A stretch of DNA of 64,000 bases from Olegusella massiliensis (GCF_900078545.1 NZ_FLLS01000002.1:868001-932000), one strand, 5' to 3'; shown: positions 26,399 through 34,716, counted from the first letter of the stretch. Program-made: numbers and translations. The notes: generated by a model not told the origin, from the sequence alone.

Positions 26399-26438
26399 CC
26401 TTTTAACGATAGGAAAAGCTATCGTTAAAAGGTTTAAG
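26399..26438. repeat. Perfect 14-bp hairpin and left copy of a 20-bp inverted repeat
   Basis: CCTTTTAACGATAG (26399-26412) and its exact complement (26419-26432) are separated by six bases. The right arm extended to 26438 is the reverse complement of a 20-bp sequence at 28140-28159. It lies behind the toxin gene. There is no T run, so a plain terminator is less likely than an element boundary or recombination site. Confidence 0.6.
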
Positions 26439-26460
26439 ACTCACTTGGCAGTGCGTTACA

Positions 26461-26784
26461 TTACAATTGTTCCAGTTGCGTAGACTGATCTCTTCTTACA
26501 TAAATAACTGCAAGTATTTGGACTTCTTTTTTATTCTCATCAACCCAAAAGTAAATGTAATAATTTTTTACGCGTATTTTTCTAAAACCAAGCTCACCCC
26601 ATGGCTGCTCATCTATACACTTCACACGATAAGGCATTGTCTGTAAAGACATCATTTCCGTCTTCAACAGCTCGAGCATTCTTTTAGCTACTATCGGCTC
26701 CTTTAACTCAGTGGCAATATATTCTCGAATAAGTGCAAGATGCCCTTTCGCCTGACGAGTAACTTTTATCTTATACTCACCCAT
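26461..26784 (-). CDS. RelE/ParE-family toxin
   Basis: This 107-aa protein has the fold signature of RelE/ParE toxins: an N-terminal strand-helix (IKVTRQAKGHLALIREYI), a second helix with Lys/Arg residues and the paired strands LGFRKIRVKNYYIYFWVDE and VQILAVIYVRRDQ. Family members cut ribosome-bound mRNA or poison gyrase; which applies is not certain. Its ATG overlaps the antitoxin stop by one base (TAATG), so both are translated together and the antitoxin is made first. Confidence 0.92.
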   Translation of the reverse strand: MGEYKIKVTRQAKGHLALIREYIATELKEPIVAKRMLELLKTEMMSLQTMPYRVKCIDEQPWGELGFRKIRVKNYYIYFWVDENKKEVQILAVIYVRRDQSTQLEQL

Positions 26785-27086
26785 TAAAGACCTCGGTCAA
26801 GCTCTTCAAAAACATCATCTATCGGATAACTATCACCACGAACCGCCTGATCATAACCTTTAGCCATCAACGCGTTAAACGTTTTCTCATCCATATCATC
26901 TTGTGCCGGAAGCGACTTCGGAATAGTAAGCGAAAACGGAATACCCTTATTAAGAATGATTTGACGATAAAACATGTCAATAGCAGTAGCCCTAGGAATT
27001 CCAATAGTTTCCAGAATCTTCTCCGCCTGCTGCTTAATATTTGCTTGTATTCTCACATTCACATTCGCTGTTTTAGTAACTGCCAT
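26784..27086 (-). CDS. RelB/DinJ-family antitoxin
   Basis: The 100-aa protein has an N-terminal ribbon-helix-helix segment (VNVRIQANIKQQAEKILETI) typical of RelB/DinJ. The conserved follow-up is IPRATAIDMFYRQIILNKG and IPFSLTIP. It neutralises the downstream toxin and probably represses its own promoter upstream of 27086. ATG 27086 is preferred because GGAGG is nine bases upstream; a TTG start at 27095 is possible. Confidence 0.92.
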   Translation of the reverse strand: MAVTKTANVNVRIQANIKQQAEKILETIGIPRATAIDMFYRQIILNKGIPFSLTIPKSLPAQDDMDEKTFNALMAKGYDQAVRGDSYPIDDVFEELDRGL

Positions 27087-27153
27087 ATCAATCAACCTCC
27101 ATATTCATACCATACATAATTGTGTCGCATATTGCAATACAATTTACATGAAT

Positions 27154-27997
27154 AGGATTCTCCGACTGATATATACACTTATAGTAAATATGGCGAGGAA
27201 AAGAAATGGTATGGATCCTCTGTTGACTGCGCTAATTTTGCTTCGCAGATTCTATACGCCGGTGGCATATCAATGGGCCCAATATTGATCAAAATAAGGG
27301 GTGGTGGTGGAAATCGAAAGGAAATCGCTTTATATCATGGATGAATGCCAATGTTTTCAAGAGCTACATGGTGTCTAGCTATAGCGCAAAGTACTGGAAT
27401 AGTCTCGTGTCTAATGTCCGTAGCGGAGATTTCATTGCTGTAGACTTCACAAGTGATGGCACTATAAATCATGTGGGCTTCGTCCACACCAAGAGTGGTG
27501 GAAAGTTACGGTTTGTCCAGCATACCAGAAGCTACCTTAATTGGGATGGTGGATGGCTGGACTCAAATAGAAAAGGAACTACTATCGTGTACGCCGTTAA
27601 AGGGAATAGGTTACAGCTAGTACCTCTACTAGCTGTGCTGGTAGGCCTAGTAATACTAGTTTATCGCTTCTGGTGGAACACCTCTGCTCTGTATGCTCCG
27701 TTTTGCGCTCTTATGGCGTGTGGGGTTGTTGCTGCGTTGATCCAGTTATTGGTTGCCATGATAACTACTTCTCAGCGCAGCAGAAAGATTATAGCTATCG
27801 TGGATACGACAGTGATTATAATAACGCTGTTGACCATCGTCTTTGGCGAGTATATATGCTGCGATGTGCTGAAATTGCCTGTTATTAGCTATGCTTGGAG
27901 CCCTGGAACGCAGATTAACACCGTTGCTACAATCTTGGCCGGTGCCGTGGTGACACTACTAGTGTTCTGGGAACAATGCAAGACAAGGCGGCAGTAA
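27154..27997 (+). pseudogene. Frameshifted amidase-like (Amidase_6) gene with membrane tail
   Basis: Two frames together encode an Amidase_6-type domain. The first frame (27154 to about 27280) contains GEEKKWYGSSVDCANF and ILYAGGISMG, with the Asp-Cys-Asn-Phe active-site style motif. The second, shifted by one base near 27275-27281, continues with KGWWWKSKGNRFISW, GDFIAVDFTSDGTINHVGF and FVQHTRSYLNWDGGW. Four membrane segments follow (residues 90-215 of the downstream frame). There is no start codon in the first frame, so the gene is also cut at its 5' end. The intact family comprises exported cell-wall or peptide amidases. It lies between the 20-bp inverted repeats. Confidence 0.75.
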
Positions 27998-28139
27998 AAC
28001 CATATAAAAATCTACAGCTTTCAACACAAGCGAAGCGTGTTATCCATCCTGTGCACCCGACCCTACACCGTCGACATGTTTCCTCAAACAGTCAAAACAC
28101 GCTCAAAAATAGCGAAAACCCAGCTTAAAACAGCCGTTC

Positions 28140-28159
28140 CTTAAACCTTTTAACGATAG
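28140..28159 (+). repeat. Right copy of the 20-bp inverted repeat
   Basis: CTTAAACCTTTTAACGATAG is found here in plus orientation and at 26419-26438 in minus orientation with no mismatch. The two copies enclose the toxin-antitoxin pair and the broken amidase gene. The rest of 27998-28201 shows nothing else that I can identify. Confidence 0.75.
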
Positions 28160-28201
28160 TCCTCGCTAAGCTCCGTTACACAAGGGCAAACTTGCACCCA
28201 C

Positions 28202-29401
28202 CTAATCAGCCTTTGACATCAACACAACACTCTCGACATGCTTGGTGTGAGGGAACATATCGACAGCGGTTAACTGATCGAGACGATATCCAAGCTCACG
28301 AAGTATGCGCAGGTCCCGTAGCTGTGTCTGAGGATTGCAGGAAATGTAGACGATACGCTTAGGCTGTGCCTGGGAAAGCGCGGTGAGAAACTCCACAGTA
28401 GACCCTGCGCGTGGTGGATCTAGCAAGGCAATGTCAAAATTATTTTGTTGAGGCTTACGTGTAGTGAGCCAATTCGTTGCATCTGCTGCATAAAAGTGGC
28501 AGTTATTTTCTAGGAGATTAGCCTCAGCATTGCGTTTAGCGCAGCCGATTGCCTCGCGCACTGTTTCTATGCCAGTGATTTTGATGTCTACCTTATGCGC
28601 GCGTGCCTGAGCTGCTGCACAAATACCAATAGTGCCTGTGCCGCAGTATGCATCGAGTGCCTGCGCCCCCTCCTCAAGCTGTGCCGCATCAATCGCCAAT
28701 TGATATAAAACCTCGGTTTGTGCCGGATTGGTTTGGTAAAAGCTCATAGGACCAATTTCAAAACGACAGCCGAGTAGCTCGTCATGCATAACACCACTGC
28801 CCCACAGCACGTGATTTTCTCGGCCGAGCATTGCGTTGGTGTGGCGCGTGTTGACGTTTTGAACGCACGAGGTTACTTCGGGGCACATACGTTTTAATTC
28901 ATCGGTAAAGCGACTAAGCCTGCGAACTTCTCGTCCGTTGGTGACAATGGTAAGCAGTACGTCTTTGCTCTTCCAGCCCATGCGAACAATGGCATGGCGG
29001 AGGACTCCCTGCCCCGTATCTTCGTTGTAGGCAGGAATGCGCAGGCGTGTTGCTACGTGGGCAACTTCTTGCAAAATATGACGTGCACGAGGATCTTCGA
29101 CAAGACAAGTATCGCAGGAAACAATACGGTGGGTTCCTGCTGCATAAAATCCCGAGCGGAGGCGTCCTTTGGCTGCTGGTGCAAAAGGAGTCGCTGCCTT
29201 ATGTCTGTAGGCAAGAGGTTCTCCACGTACACCGACAATGGGTGAGATTTCGGTCTTGTCTTGTTTGGTAAGGTCGGCGAAAAGCCGCTCAATCCACTCC
29301 TGCTTGCGGCGCAGTTGCACAGGATAGGGGACCGCGAGCCATTCGCAGCCTCCGCACGAGCGAGCTATTGGACAGGTGTATGTCTTGTATCCCATGCTCA
29401 T
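28202..29401 (-). CDS. rlmD: RlmD/TrmA-type rRNA (uracil-C5) methyltransferase
   Basis: This SAM-dependent enzyme methylates C5 of a uracil in RNA, most likely 23S rRNA. An N-terminal CPIARSCGGCEWL supplies cysteines for an iron-sulfur cluster, with a further Cys in SCDTCLVEDP. The SAM-binding region is ALDAYCGTGTIGICAA, followed by ALLDPPRAG, the catalytic Cys in RIVYISCNPQTQLRDL and the terminal DMFPHTKHVESVVLM. The TRAM domain is absent. The start is uncertain: ATG 29401 or 29395 precede the conserved GYKTYTCP, while a TTG at 29437 would add 12 residues. The RNA target (U747/U1939 type) cannot be told. Confidence 0.88.
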   Translation of the reverse strand: MSMGYKTYTCPIARSCGGCEWLAVPYPVQLRRKQEWIERLFADLTKQDKTEISPIVGVRGEPLAYRHKAATPFAPAAKGRLRSGFYAAGTHRIVSCDTCLVEDPRARHILQEVAHVATRLRIPAYNEDTGQGVLRHAIVRMGWKSKDVLLTIVTNGREVRRLSRFTDELKRMCPEVTSCVQNVNTRHTNAMLGRENHVLWGSGVMHDELLGCRFEIGPMSFYQTNPAQTEVLYQLAIDAAQLEEGAQALDAYCGTGTIGICAAAQARAHKVDIKITGIETVREAIGCAKRNAEANLLENNCHFYAADATNWLTTRKPQQNNFDIALLDPPRAGSTVEFLTALSQAQPKRIVYISCNPQTQLRDLRILRELGYRLDQLTAVDMFPHTKHVESVVLMSKAD

Positions 29402-29739
29402 CAGTGTAGAGTACCTGCCCGCAATATTTAAGCTCAATGCGCAGCACAGAAAAAAAGTTGTTCGTCATCACGAGTGAGCGAGTGCGCACCGTTCATAAAA
29501 GCACGGCTCCGGCCACAGGAAATGTCATGGCTTCGAACACAAAGCTACCTCAGGCGAGATTGCGCCAGAGCTGTCATTGGGGACAAAAAGATGCTGTTGG
29601 TGACATTGATCAACACAGACAGATAAATGCTCGCGACCATAAAGCATATAAAAGGATTTTTATTCGTATAGTCGCGCATTATCTGTCTTGATGCTTGCTT
29701 GGCGTTCTTGCGCGGCGCGCTCACGGGACGGAGGCCACG
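29402..29739. promoter_or_regulatory. Divergent promoter region of rlmD and the first LytTR regulator
   Basis: About 340 bases separate the divergent genes. The half near the regulator is A/T-rich, with TATAGT-like and TATAAAAGG segments near 29645-29670 that could be promoter elements. I see no convincing pair of -35 and -10 boxes, no tRNA and no repeat. Confidence 0.35.
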
Positions 29740-30471
29740 ATGGTTGTTGCGGTCTACGATCCACATAGAGACGCATGCAGGCAGATTGTAGATCTGTTGG
29801 CAGAGATAGGGCGCGCGAGCAACTCAGGTATTTTAGCGAGGGTCATGCCAAGTACGAAGGTGCTGTTGCAGATTGCGTGTGACTCATTGATGCCACCAGA
29901 TTTGGTGTTGATTGATAGAGATTTGCCGAATGAGAGTGGAATTGAGTTAACAGAAACTCTGCGGCAAAAAGGCTACCGTGGACCAATATGCATCACCGCA
30001 TCAGATGCGGATTCAGTCTTTGATGCACTGGATGCTGGCGCTACAAATTATCTGGTTAAAGGAAGCAACGATTTTGCAGAGCGTCTTGGTAAAGCAGTGC
30101 ATACTACACGGGTATGCATGCTTGACGATCTGCAAGGATGCAGTATTCGACTGAGGGGGAGCGAAGGCGCTCATCCAGTACCACTATCTCAAGTGAGATA
30201 TTTTTCGGTTGATCGTCACACAATTTGTGGTCACTGGGGACAGATGGTTGAGAGTTTAGAATACCGTTCGACACTCGACGATGTTCAGGAGCAGTTTGCA
30301 AATTTAGGCTTTGTGCGTTGCCACCGCGGCTATGTGGTCAACACAAGCTATATTGCGGATGCCCGCCAGCACGAGTTGACATTGTTGAGCGGCGAGCAGC
30401 TCCCCGTGGGTCGTCGCTATCGTACAGCCTTGGAGCGCCTCAAAACATTTCCACGCGCACGCTTTGGTTGA
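29740..30471 (+). CDS. LytTR-family response regulator (first of tandem pair)
   Basis: This 243-aa regulator has an N-terminal receiver domain with the phosphoacceptor-type Asp in LVLIDRDLPNESG and a Lys-containing segment YLVKGSND. The C-terminal LytTR DNA-binding domain has IRYFS-type strands (VRYFSVDRHTICGHW), LGFVRCHRGYVVNTSYI and LPVGRRYR. The acidic pair near the start is replaced (VAVYDPHRD). GGAGG five bases before ATG 29740 fixes the start. It has no sensor kinase beside it; a related regulator follows 107 bp downstream. Confidence 0.92.
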   Translation: MVVAVYDPHRDACRQIVDLLAEIGRASNSGILARVMPSTKVLLQIACDSLMPPDLVLIDRDLPNESGIELTETLRQKGYRGPICITASDADSVFDALDAGATNYLVKGSNDFAERLGKAVHTTRVCMLDDLQGCSIRLRGSEGAHPVPLSQVRYFSVDRHTICGHWGQMVESLEYRSTLDDVQEQFANLGFVRCHRGYVVNTSYIADARQHELTLLSGEQLPVGRRYRTALERLKTFPRARFG

Positions 30472-30578
30472 GCCGATGTGCCCATGACAGCTTGACATCT
30501 TTCGCTAGGGATTTTGGCACGCTTATAACTCGCGATTTTTCAGCTTTAGATTTTGGTTCTAGAGAGAAAGGTGATGAG

Positions 30579-31313
30579 GTGCGTGCGCTCGTAGCTGATA
30601 AAGATAACGTAATGCGCAGACGAACGGTGCAGATGCTGCGCGCAATTTCTGCGGAGCAGATGTTAGGCGTGCGTGTTGTTGTGGTGAGCGGTTCCGAGGC
30701 TCTGTATCAAGCAGTATTTAAACGAGGTCCAGCAGATATTCTCTTTTTGGATACCAATTTGCCGTTAGGTGGAGGTATTAAGATAAGCAAAGATCTGCGT
30801 CGTTTAGGGTATCAAGGGTTTATTGTTGTCAGTTCATGCGATGCTGAGGAAGAATATCTAGCTTATTTGGCGGGTGCATCTACCTTTCTGTACAAACTTG
30901 ATCCAAACTATCTCGTGCGTTTGGGAATGTGTTTGCGCGCTGCAGCGCAGGTAAAATTGCAACTTCAGCGTGAATACCTACATACGCACTCGGGCACGGA
31001 GCACTTTGTTCTTGCCATTCGGGAGATTCGCTACTTCTCGGTTGAAAGTCATTATGTGACCTGCTATTGGGGACCCGAACTGCATACAACGAGCTATTCT
31101 AGTTCGCTCAGACAAATTCAGTGTGATCTAGCTGAACATAACTTTGTGCGCTGCCATCGAAACTATCTCATTAACTGCGATTTTGTAGAAAAGATTGATA
31201 AGCAAAGCGTGACGTTACAAGGTGGGATTTGCTTGCCTGTGAGTCGTCGATACGTAAAAGAACTGCGCTTTGCTTGCCAAGAACTGGCTGGGTTAAACCA
31301 TGTCTTTCTATAA
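30579..31313 (+). CDS. LytTR-family response regulator (second of tandem pair)
   Basis: The 244-aa protein is a paralogue of the preceding gene. The receiver domain has VRALVADKDNVMRRRTVQ and Asp in DILFLDTNLPLGGG. The LytTR domain has EIRYFSVESHYVTCYWG, HNFVRCHRNYLINCDFV and LPVSRRYVKEL. The GTG at 30579 is chosen because AGAAAGG lies seven bases upstream and the receiver begins there; a longer open frame overlaps the first regulator. Both probably arose by gene duplication and may respond to separate, unlinked kinases. Confidence 0.9.
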   Translation: MRALVADKDNVMRRRTVQMLRAISAEQMLGVRVVVVSGSEALYQAVFKRGPADILFLDTNLPLGGGIKISKDLRRLGYQGFIVVSSCDAEEEYLAYLAGASTFLYKLDPNYLVRLGMCLRAAAQVKLQLQREYLHTHSGTEHFVLAIREIRYFSVESHYVTCYWGPELHTTSYSSSLRQIQCDLAEHNFVRCHRNYLINCDFVEKIDKQSVTLQGGICLPVSRRYVKELRFACQELAGLNHVFL

Positions 31314-31328
31314 AAGAGGAGTTAGCAA

Positions 31329-31481
31329 ATGATGATTTTTGCTGAGTTGTCCTTTTAGCGGGAGGCTGCGCTTGCATTATGGCAGGACTCTGGATTTCTT
31401 TGCACAAAAGATAAAAAACTTACGTCTGCCGCGTTGCTGCAGCACTTGCCCGAGGAGTTGTTTATACGAGTCCATGCGTAG
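31329..31481 (+). pseudogene. Small reading frame with a strong ribosome site and an in-frame TAG
   Basis: AGAGGAG lies seven bases before ATG 31329. The frame codes nine residues (MMIFAELSF), meets TAG at 31356-31358, then continues open for 40 codons with protein-like sequence (REAALALWQDSGFL, TSAALLQHLPEEL) to a second TAG at 31479-31481. It is either a gene stopped by a point mutation or a short leader peptide. I do not recognise the product. Confidence 0.35.
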
Positions 31482-31547
31482 GTTATTGTGTGCCCAATGG
31501 CGCTTTTGCGCCCTTTCTTCGCCATTACTTCAATAGAAGGAGGAACC

Positions 31548-33617
31548 ATGGGCACAGATTCAGGAAAGGTCAGGAATGTAGTCCTTGTGGGCCAAGGCGG
31601 CGTGGGAAAGACCATGCTGGCCGAGGCTATGCTTCACTTGACGGGAAAGACGAGCCGTCTTGGCGGACATGCTGGTACCAAACCCACGCTGGATTACGAC
31701 ACCGAAGAAGGTTCGCGTGGTTTTTCGATTTCCACGACGATTGCCCCGGTCGAGTGGAATGGCATGCGGATCAATGTCCTCGATGCCCCTTGCTATCCCG
31801 ACTTTGTTGGTGATGCATACACGGCGATGAGCGCTTGCGAAACCGCTGTTTTTGTCGTGGATGCAGCCTCTGGAGCTGGTGCAATTACTACTCGTCTGTG
31901 GTTTGCTGCTGAAGAGCTGAGTCTTGCCCGTGCGTTGTTTATTAATCGTCTGGATCGTGCAGAAACCGATTTTGATACGGCTCTTGAAGAGCTTCGTGAG
32001 CATTTTGGCAACAACCTTGCTGCGGTAACCCTTCCCATGGGTACGGGCAATGACTTTGCTGGCATTATTGACGTTATTCGCATGGAAGCGCGTCATCTTG
32101 AGAATGGCAAGCCTGTTACAAGCGAGATTCCAGCTGAGTATCTCGAAGAGGCTCAGAAGGCTCATGAAACCTTGACGGATTTGGTCGTTGAGGCTGATGA
32201 CGAACTGATGATGAAGTACCTCGAGGGTGAACCCATCACTACTGAGGAAATTGAGGGGCTGCTTGATAAGGCATTGCGTGAGCGCATATTTGTTCCCGTC
32301 TTTGCGGGCTCTTGTGTCCGCGAAGAGGGCATCATTTCCTTTATGAATGCTGCTGTCAGCTGGTTTCCTGCAATGGCTGACTTTGGTCGCGTGCCTCTTG
32401 TTAATGGTGAGGAACTTGATATTTCACCTGATGATGACCGCCCTGTTGCCTTTGTGTTTAAGAGTCTCAATGATCCGCAAAATGGTCGTCTTTCTTTCCT
32501 CAAAGTGTTGGCGGGTACACTTACGCCGGGTCTTGAACTCAACAACGCGCGTACACGCAAGAGTGAGCGCTTAGGCCACCTTTATCTCATGACTGGCAAG
32601 GAGACGACCGATGTTAAGTCTGTGGCTGCAGGCGACATCTGTGTTGTGCCCAAGCTGGATGCCATGACTGGCGATACTCTTTCTGCAACAGGCAAAGTTG
32701 AAGCTGCGTCGTTCCGCTTCCCCAACTCGCTGTATCGCATTGCTATCGAGCCTGATGCTCGCGGCAATGAGGGCAAGCTCTTTGCCTTCCTCGAAAAGAG
32801 TGCTGATGCAGATCCTACGTTGCGTGTCGACCGTGATGAGGAGACTGGCCAAACCGTTATCTCTGCTATAGGTGAGGCGCAGGTCAGCGTGCTGCTTGGT
32901 CGTCTGGAGGAACGTGCAGGCGTTACGGCTCATACAGTCAAGCTGCGTATCCCATATCGCGAGACTATTCGTCGCATTGCTTCTGCTCAGGGTCGTCATA
33001 AGAAGCAGACCGGTGGCGCAGGTCAGTTTGGCGATTGCTGGTTGCGCGTTGAGCCCAATCCTGGTGCTGGCTATGAGTTTGTCGACGAGGTTGTTGGCGG
33101 GCATATTCCGCGTGGTTTTATCCCCGCTATCGACAAGGGCATTCAGGAGACCCTGCGTGACGGTGTTCTTGCAGGGTATCCAATGATTGATGTTAAGGTT
33201 GCCGTGTATGATGGCTCGTATCACCCCGTCGACTCTAACGAGATGGCCTTTAAGACTGCCGCACGCATTGGTTTCCAAAAGGCCATTGAGCAGGCGGAAC
33301 CTGTCATTCTTGAGCCCATGGCACATCTAACCATTACCGTTCCCGAGAGCTATGCTGGCTCTATTATGGGTGATGTATCGGCTAGCCGTGGCCGGGTTGA
33401 AGGCATGGAGGCGGGCTCTGGCAATCAGCTGGGCTCCACTATCGTGGAGGCGACGGTGCCCTATGCCGAGGTAACCGACTATGCGACGCGTTTGCGTTCA
33501 CTGTCTCGCGGTACCGGTGAGTTTGAGATGGAAATTACCAGCTATGAGCAGGTGCCTCACGATGTCCAGGAGCGTTTAGCTCAGGAATATCGTGATCGTC
33601 GAGCTGAAGGTCGCTAG
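31548..33617 (+). CDS. Elongation factor G-like GTPase
   Basis: The 689-aa protein has the EF-G/TetM layout. The GTPase domain starts VRNVVLVGQGGVGKTMLAE (P-loop), with the G2 region in TEEGSRGFSIST, a DxxG-position segment NVLDAPCYPDFVGD and the G4-like INRLDRAETDF. Domains II to V follow, with GQFGDCWLRVEPNPG, FVDEVVGGHIPRGFIPAI and the C-terminal GDVSASRGRVEGME. The DAPCYPDF segment replaces DTPGHxDF, so the hydrolytic His and Gly differ from true EF-G. This fits the actinobacterial EF-G-like group rather than the housekeeping factor. GAAGGAGGAACC before ATG 31548 fixes the start. Confidence 0.88.
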   Translation: MGTDSGKVRNVVLVGQGGVGKTMLAEAMLHLTGKTSRLGGHAGTKPTLDYDTEEGSRGFSISTTIAPVEWNGMRINVLDAPCYPDFVGDAYTAMSACETAVFVVDAASGAGAITTRLWFAAEELSLARALFINRLDRAETDFDTALEELREHFGNNLAAVTLPMGTGNDFAGIIDVIRMEARHLENGKPVTSEIPAEYLEEAQKAHETLTDLVVEADDELMMKYLEGEPITTEEIEGLLDKALRERIFVPVFAGSCVREEGIISFMNAAVSWFPAMADFGRVPLVNGEELDISPDDDRPVAFVFKSLNDPQNGRLSFLKVLAGTLTPGLELNNARTRKSERLGHLYLMTGKETTDVKSVAAGDICVVPKLDAMTGDTLSATGKVEAASFRFPNSLYRIAIEPDARGNEGKLFAFLEKSADADPTLRVDRDEETGQTVISAIGEAQVSVLLGRLEERAGVTAHTVKLRIPYRETIRRIASAQGRHKKQTGGAGQFGDCWLRVEPNPGAGYEFVDEVVGGHIPRGFIPAIDKGIQETLRDGVLAGYPMIDVKVAVYDGSYHPVDSNEMAFKTAARIGFQKAIEQAEPVILEPMAHLTITVPESYAGSIMGDVSASRGRVEGMEAGSGNQLGSTIVEATVPYAEVTDYATRLRSLSRGTGEFEMEITSYEQVPHDVQERLAQEYRDRRAEGR

Positions 33618-33653
33618 TTCGTAGCGAAGATATCAATCTTGGCATGTGAAATG

Positions 33654-33683
33654 AAGAGGGGTTGCGCTGGCAGCTCCTCTTTT
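33654..33683 (+). terminator. Terminator behind the EF-G-like gene
   Basis: A 10-bp stem with two G-T pairs (AAGAGGGGTT / AGCTCCTCTT) and an 8-base loop begins 36 bases after the stop and ends in a short T run. Confidence 0.6.
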
Positions 33684-33779
33684 GCGTAGCGGGCTTAAAA
33701 ATACATTGAGAAGAACATATGTACTATTTCTTGTAATAATGTGATACATTTGTTCTATATTTTGACTAGGGAGGACGCT

Positions 33780-34145
33780 ATGCTAAGGGAAAAAAGTCAA
33801 TGTATCCATAAGATTGATATGGGTGGCGGCGAGTATCGCGAGCTTGGCTATACGCAAAGCGAAGACGGGATAGAAATATATGAAACTTCCTGGGGTCCAG
33901 ATACACAGGCGCTTTTTGGCGATCCTTCTCATACACAAAAACTTATTTTGAAACGCTCCAGTTTGAAAGTGTGTACAGAATTTGAAGAACAGAATTTTTT
34001 AACTAGATTCCTTTTTGCTGGTGAGCTAGGGGATATTGAGTGGCTCTCCGAAGTGCAAGATCGTCTTGATAGGGCGGAGCTTCCCTATGTTTATATGGCG
34101 TTTGCTCACGATGGACAGCTTTATCGGCCATTTTGTGAAGCCTAA
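33780..34145 (+). CDS. Conserved-looking small protein of unknown function
   Basis: I do not recognise this 121-aa soluble, acidic protein. It contains HKIDMGGGEYRELGYTQSE, ETSWGPDTQALFG and a C-terminal LPYVYMAFAHDGQLYRPF. No membrane segment or signal peptide is visible. GGGAGG lies six bases before ATG 33780, which decides this start over an ATG at 33741. The upstream sequence is A/T-rich with TATTTCTTGTAATAATGTGATAC-like composition suited to its own promoter. Confidence 0.7.
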   Translation: MLREKSQCIHKIDMGGGEYRELGYTQSEDGIEIYETSWGPDTQALFGDPSHTQKLILKRSSLKVCTEFEEQNFLTRFLFAGELGDIEWLSEVQDRLDRAELPYVYMAFAHDGQLYRPFCEA

Positions 34146-34276
34146 TTTATAGTGAGCGCTTTTCTTGCTTAGACCTTGAGGGTTAAGCGATGATTTTTTC
34201 CAATGGGTTACGAGTGATATTGATTGCAAGTTTTTCTTGACATCATTTGAATGGGATGTCATAGTACTTCTTGCAC

Positions 34277-34353
34277 GCGGCGTTACCTCAGCTGGATAGA
34301 GGGTCTGACTACGAATCAGAACGTCACAGGTTCGAATCCTGTACGCCGCACCA
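34277..34353 (+). tRNA. tRNA-Arg (anticodon ACG)
   Basis: The 77-nt cloverleaf has acceptor GCGGCGT pairing with ACGCCGC and an encoded CCA end. The anticodon stem TCTGA/TCAGA encloses CTACGAA, giving anticodon ACG. The T loop is TTCGAAT. Confidence 0.97.
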
Positions 34354-34363
34354 GCGAATATTA

Positions 34364-34387
34364 CAGGCACCTTCGGGTGCCTGTTTT
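34364..34387 (+). terminator. Terminator behind tRNA-Arg(ACG)
   Basis: An 8-bp perfect stem (CAGGCACC / GGTGCCTG) with a TTCG loop and four T residues begins ten bases after the tRNA. Confidence 0.88.
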
Positions 34388-34430
34388 GCTATAGATGGTT
34401 TTTTCTCTCCTGCGCAGCAAATATTTCGAT

Positions 34431-34511
34431 AGATGGTTCGTTTCTCGAACTGCTTACCGAAAGATGGTTCGTTTCTCGAGCAGTTTGCTGAAAGATGGTT
34501 CGTTTGTCGGA
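34431..34511. repeat. 31-bp tandem repeat, about 2.6 copies
   Basis: Units beginning AGATGGTTCGTTT start at 34431, 34462 and 34493, a period of 31 bases, with small differences in the second half (CTCGAACTGCTTACCGAA against CTCGAGCAGTTTGCTGAA). A fourth AGATGGTT lies at 34393 and an inverted CGAACCATCT at 34560-34569. No gene is supported across it; the rest of the 34388-34663 gap holds nothing I recognise. Confidence 0.8.
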
Positions 34512-34663
34512 CGAGCGTAAATTCTGACCTGGTCTTTTGTGACGTGCGACTTCGAAAGTCGAACCATCTGTGATTTGTATCCCACCTGCGTTTCAAATAG
34601 CGGAACTCATGCGCTCAAAAGTGGCTTTATGCGCCTTATACGCAATTCCTACACATTTAAATT

Positions 34664-34706
34664 ACATAAAATAAGACCCCTACCAGCGGAAACGTTGATA
34701 GGGGTC
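34664..34706 (-). terminator. Terminator behind tRNA-Ser(GCT)
   Basis: On the minus strand GACCCCTA and TAGGGGTC form an 8-bp stem continued, after one mismatch, by CAACG/CGCTG pairs around a 4-base loop. The following TCTTATTTTATG is T-rich. It begins ten bases after the tRNA end. Confidence 0.8.
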
Positions 34707-34716
34707 AGTAATGTTC

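Noticed and set aside
34026-34370. Minus-strand frame across tRNA-Arg and the 33780 gene
   Set aside because: The start YRIRTCDVLIRSQTLYP is antisense tRNA sequence; it overlaps a better-supported gene.
34431-34511. CRISPR-like array
   Set aside because: The units are contiguous with no unique spacers, and no cas genes are present in the window.
34324-34596. Minus-strand frame across the tandem repeats and tRNA-Arg
   Set aside because: Its end (GVQDSNL) is the antisense of the tRNA T arm, a common false gene; the middle is repeat sequence.
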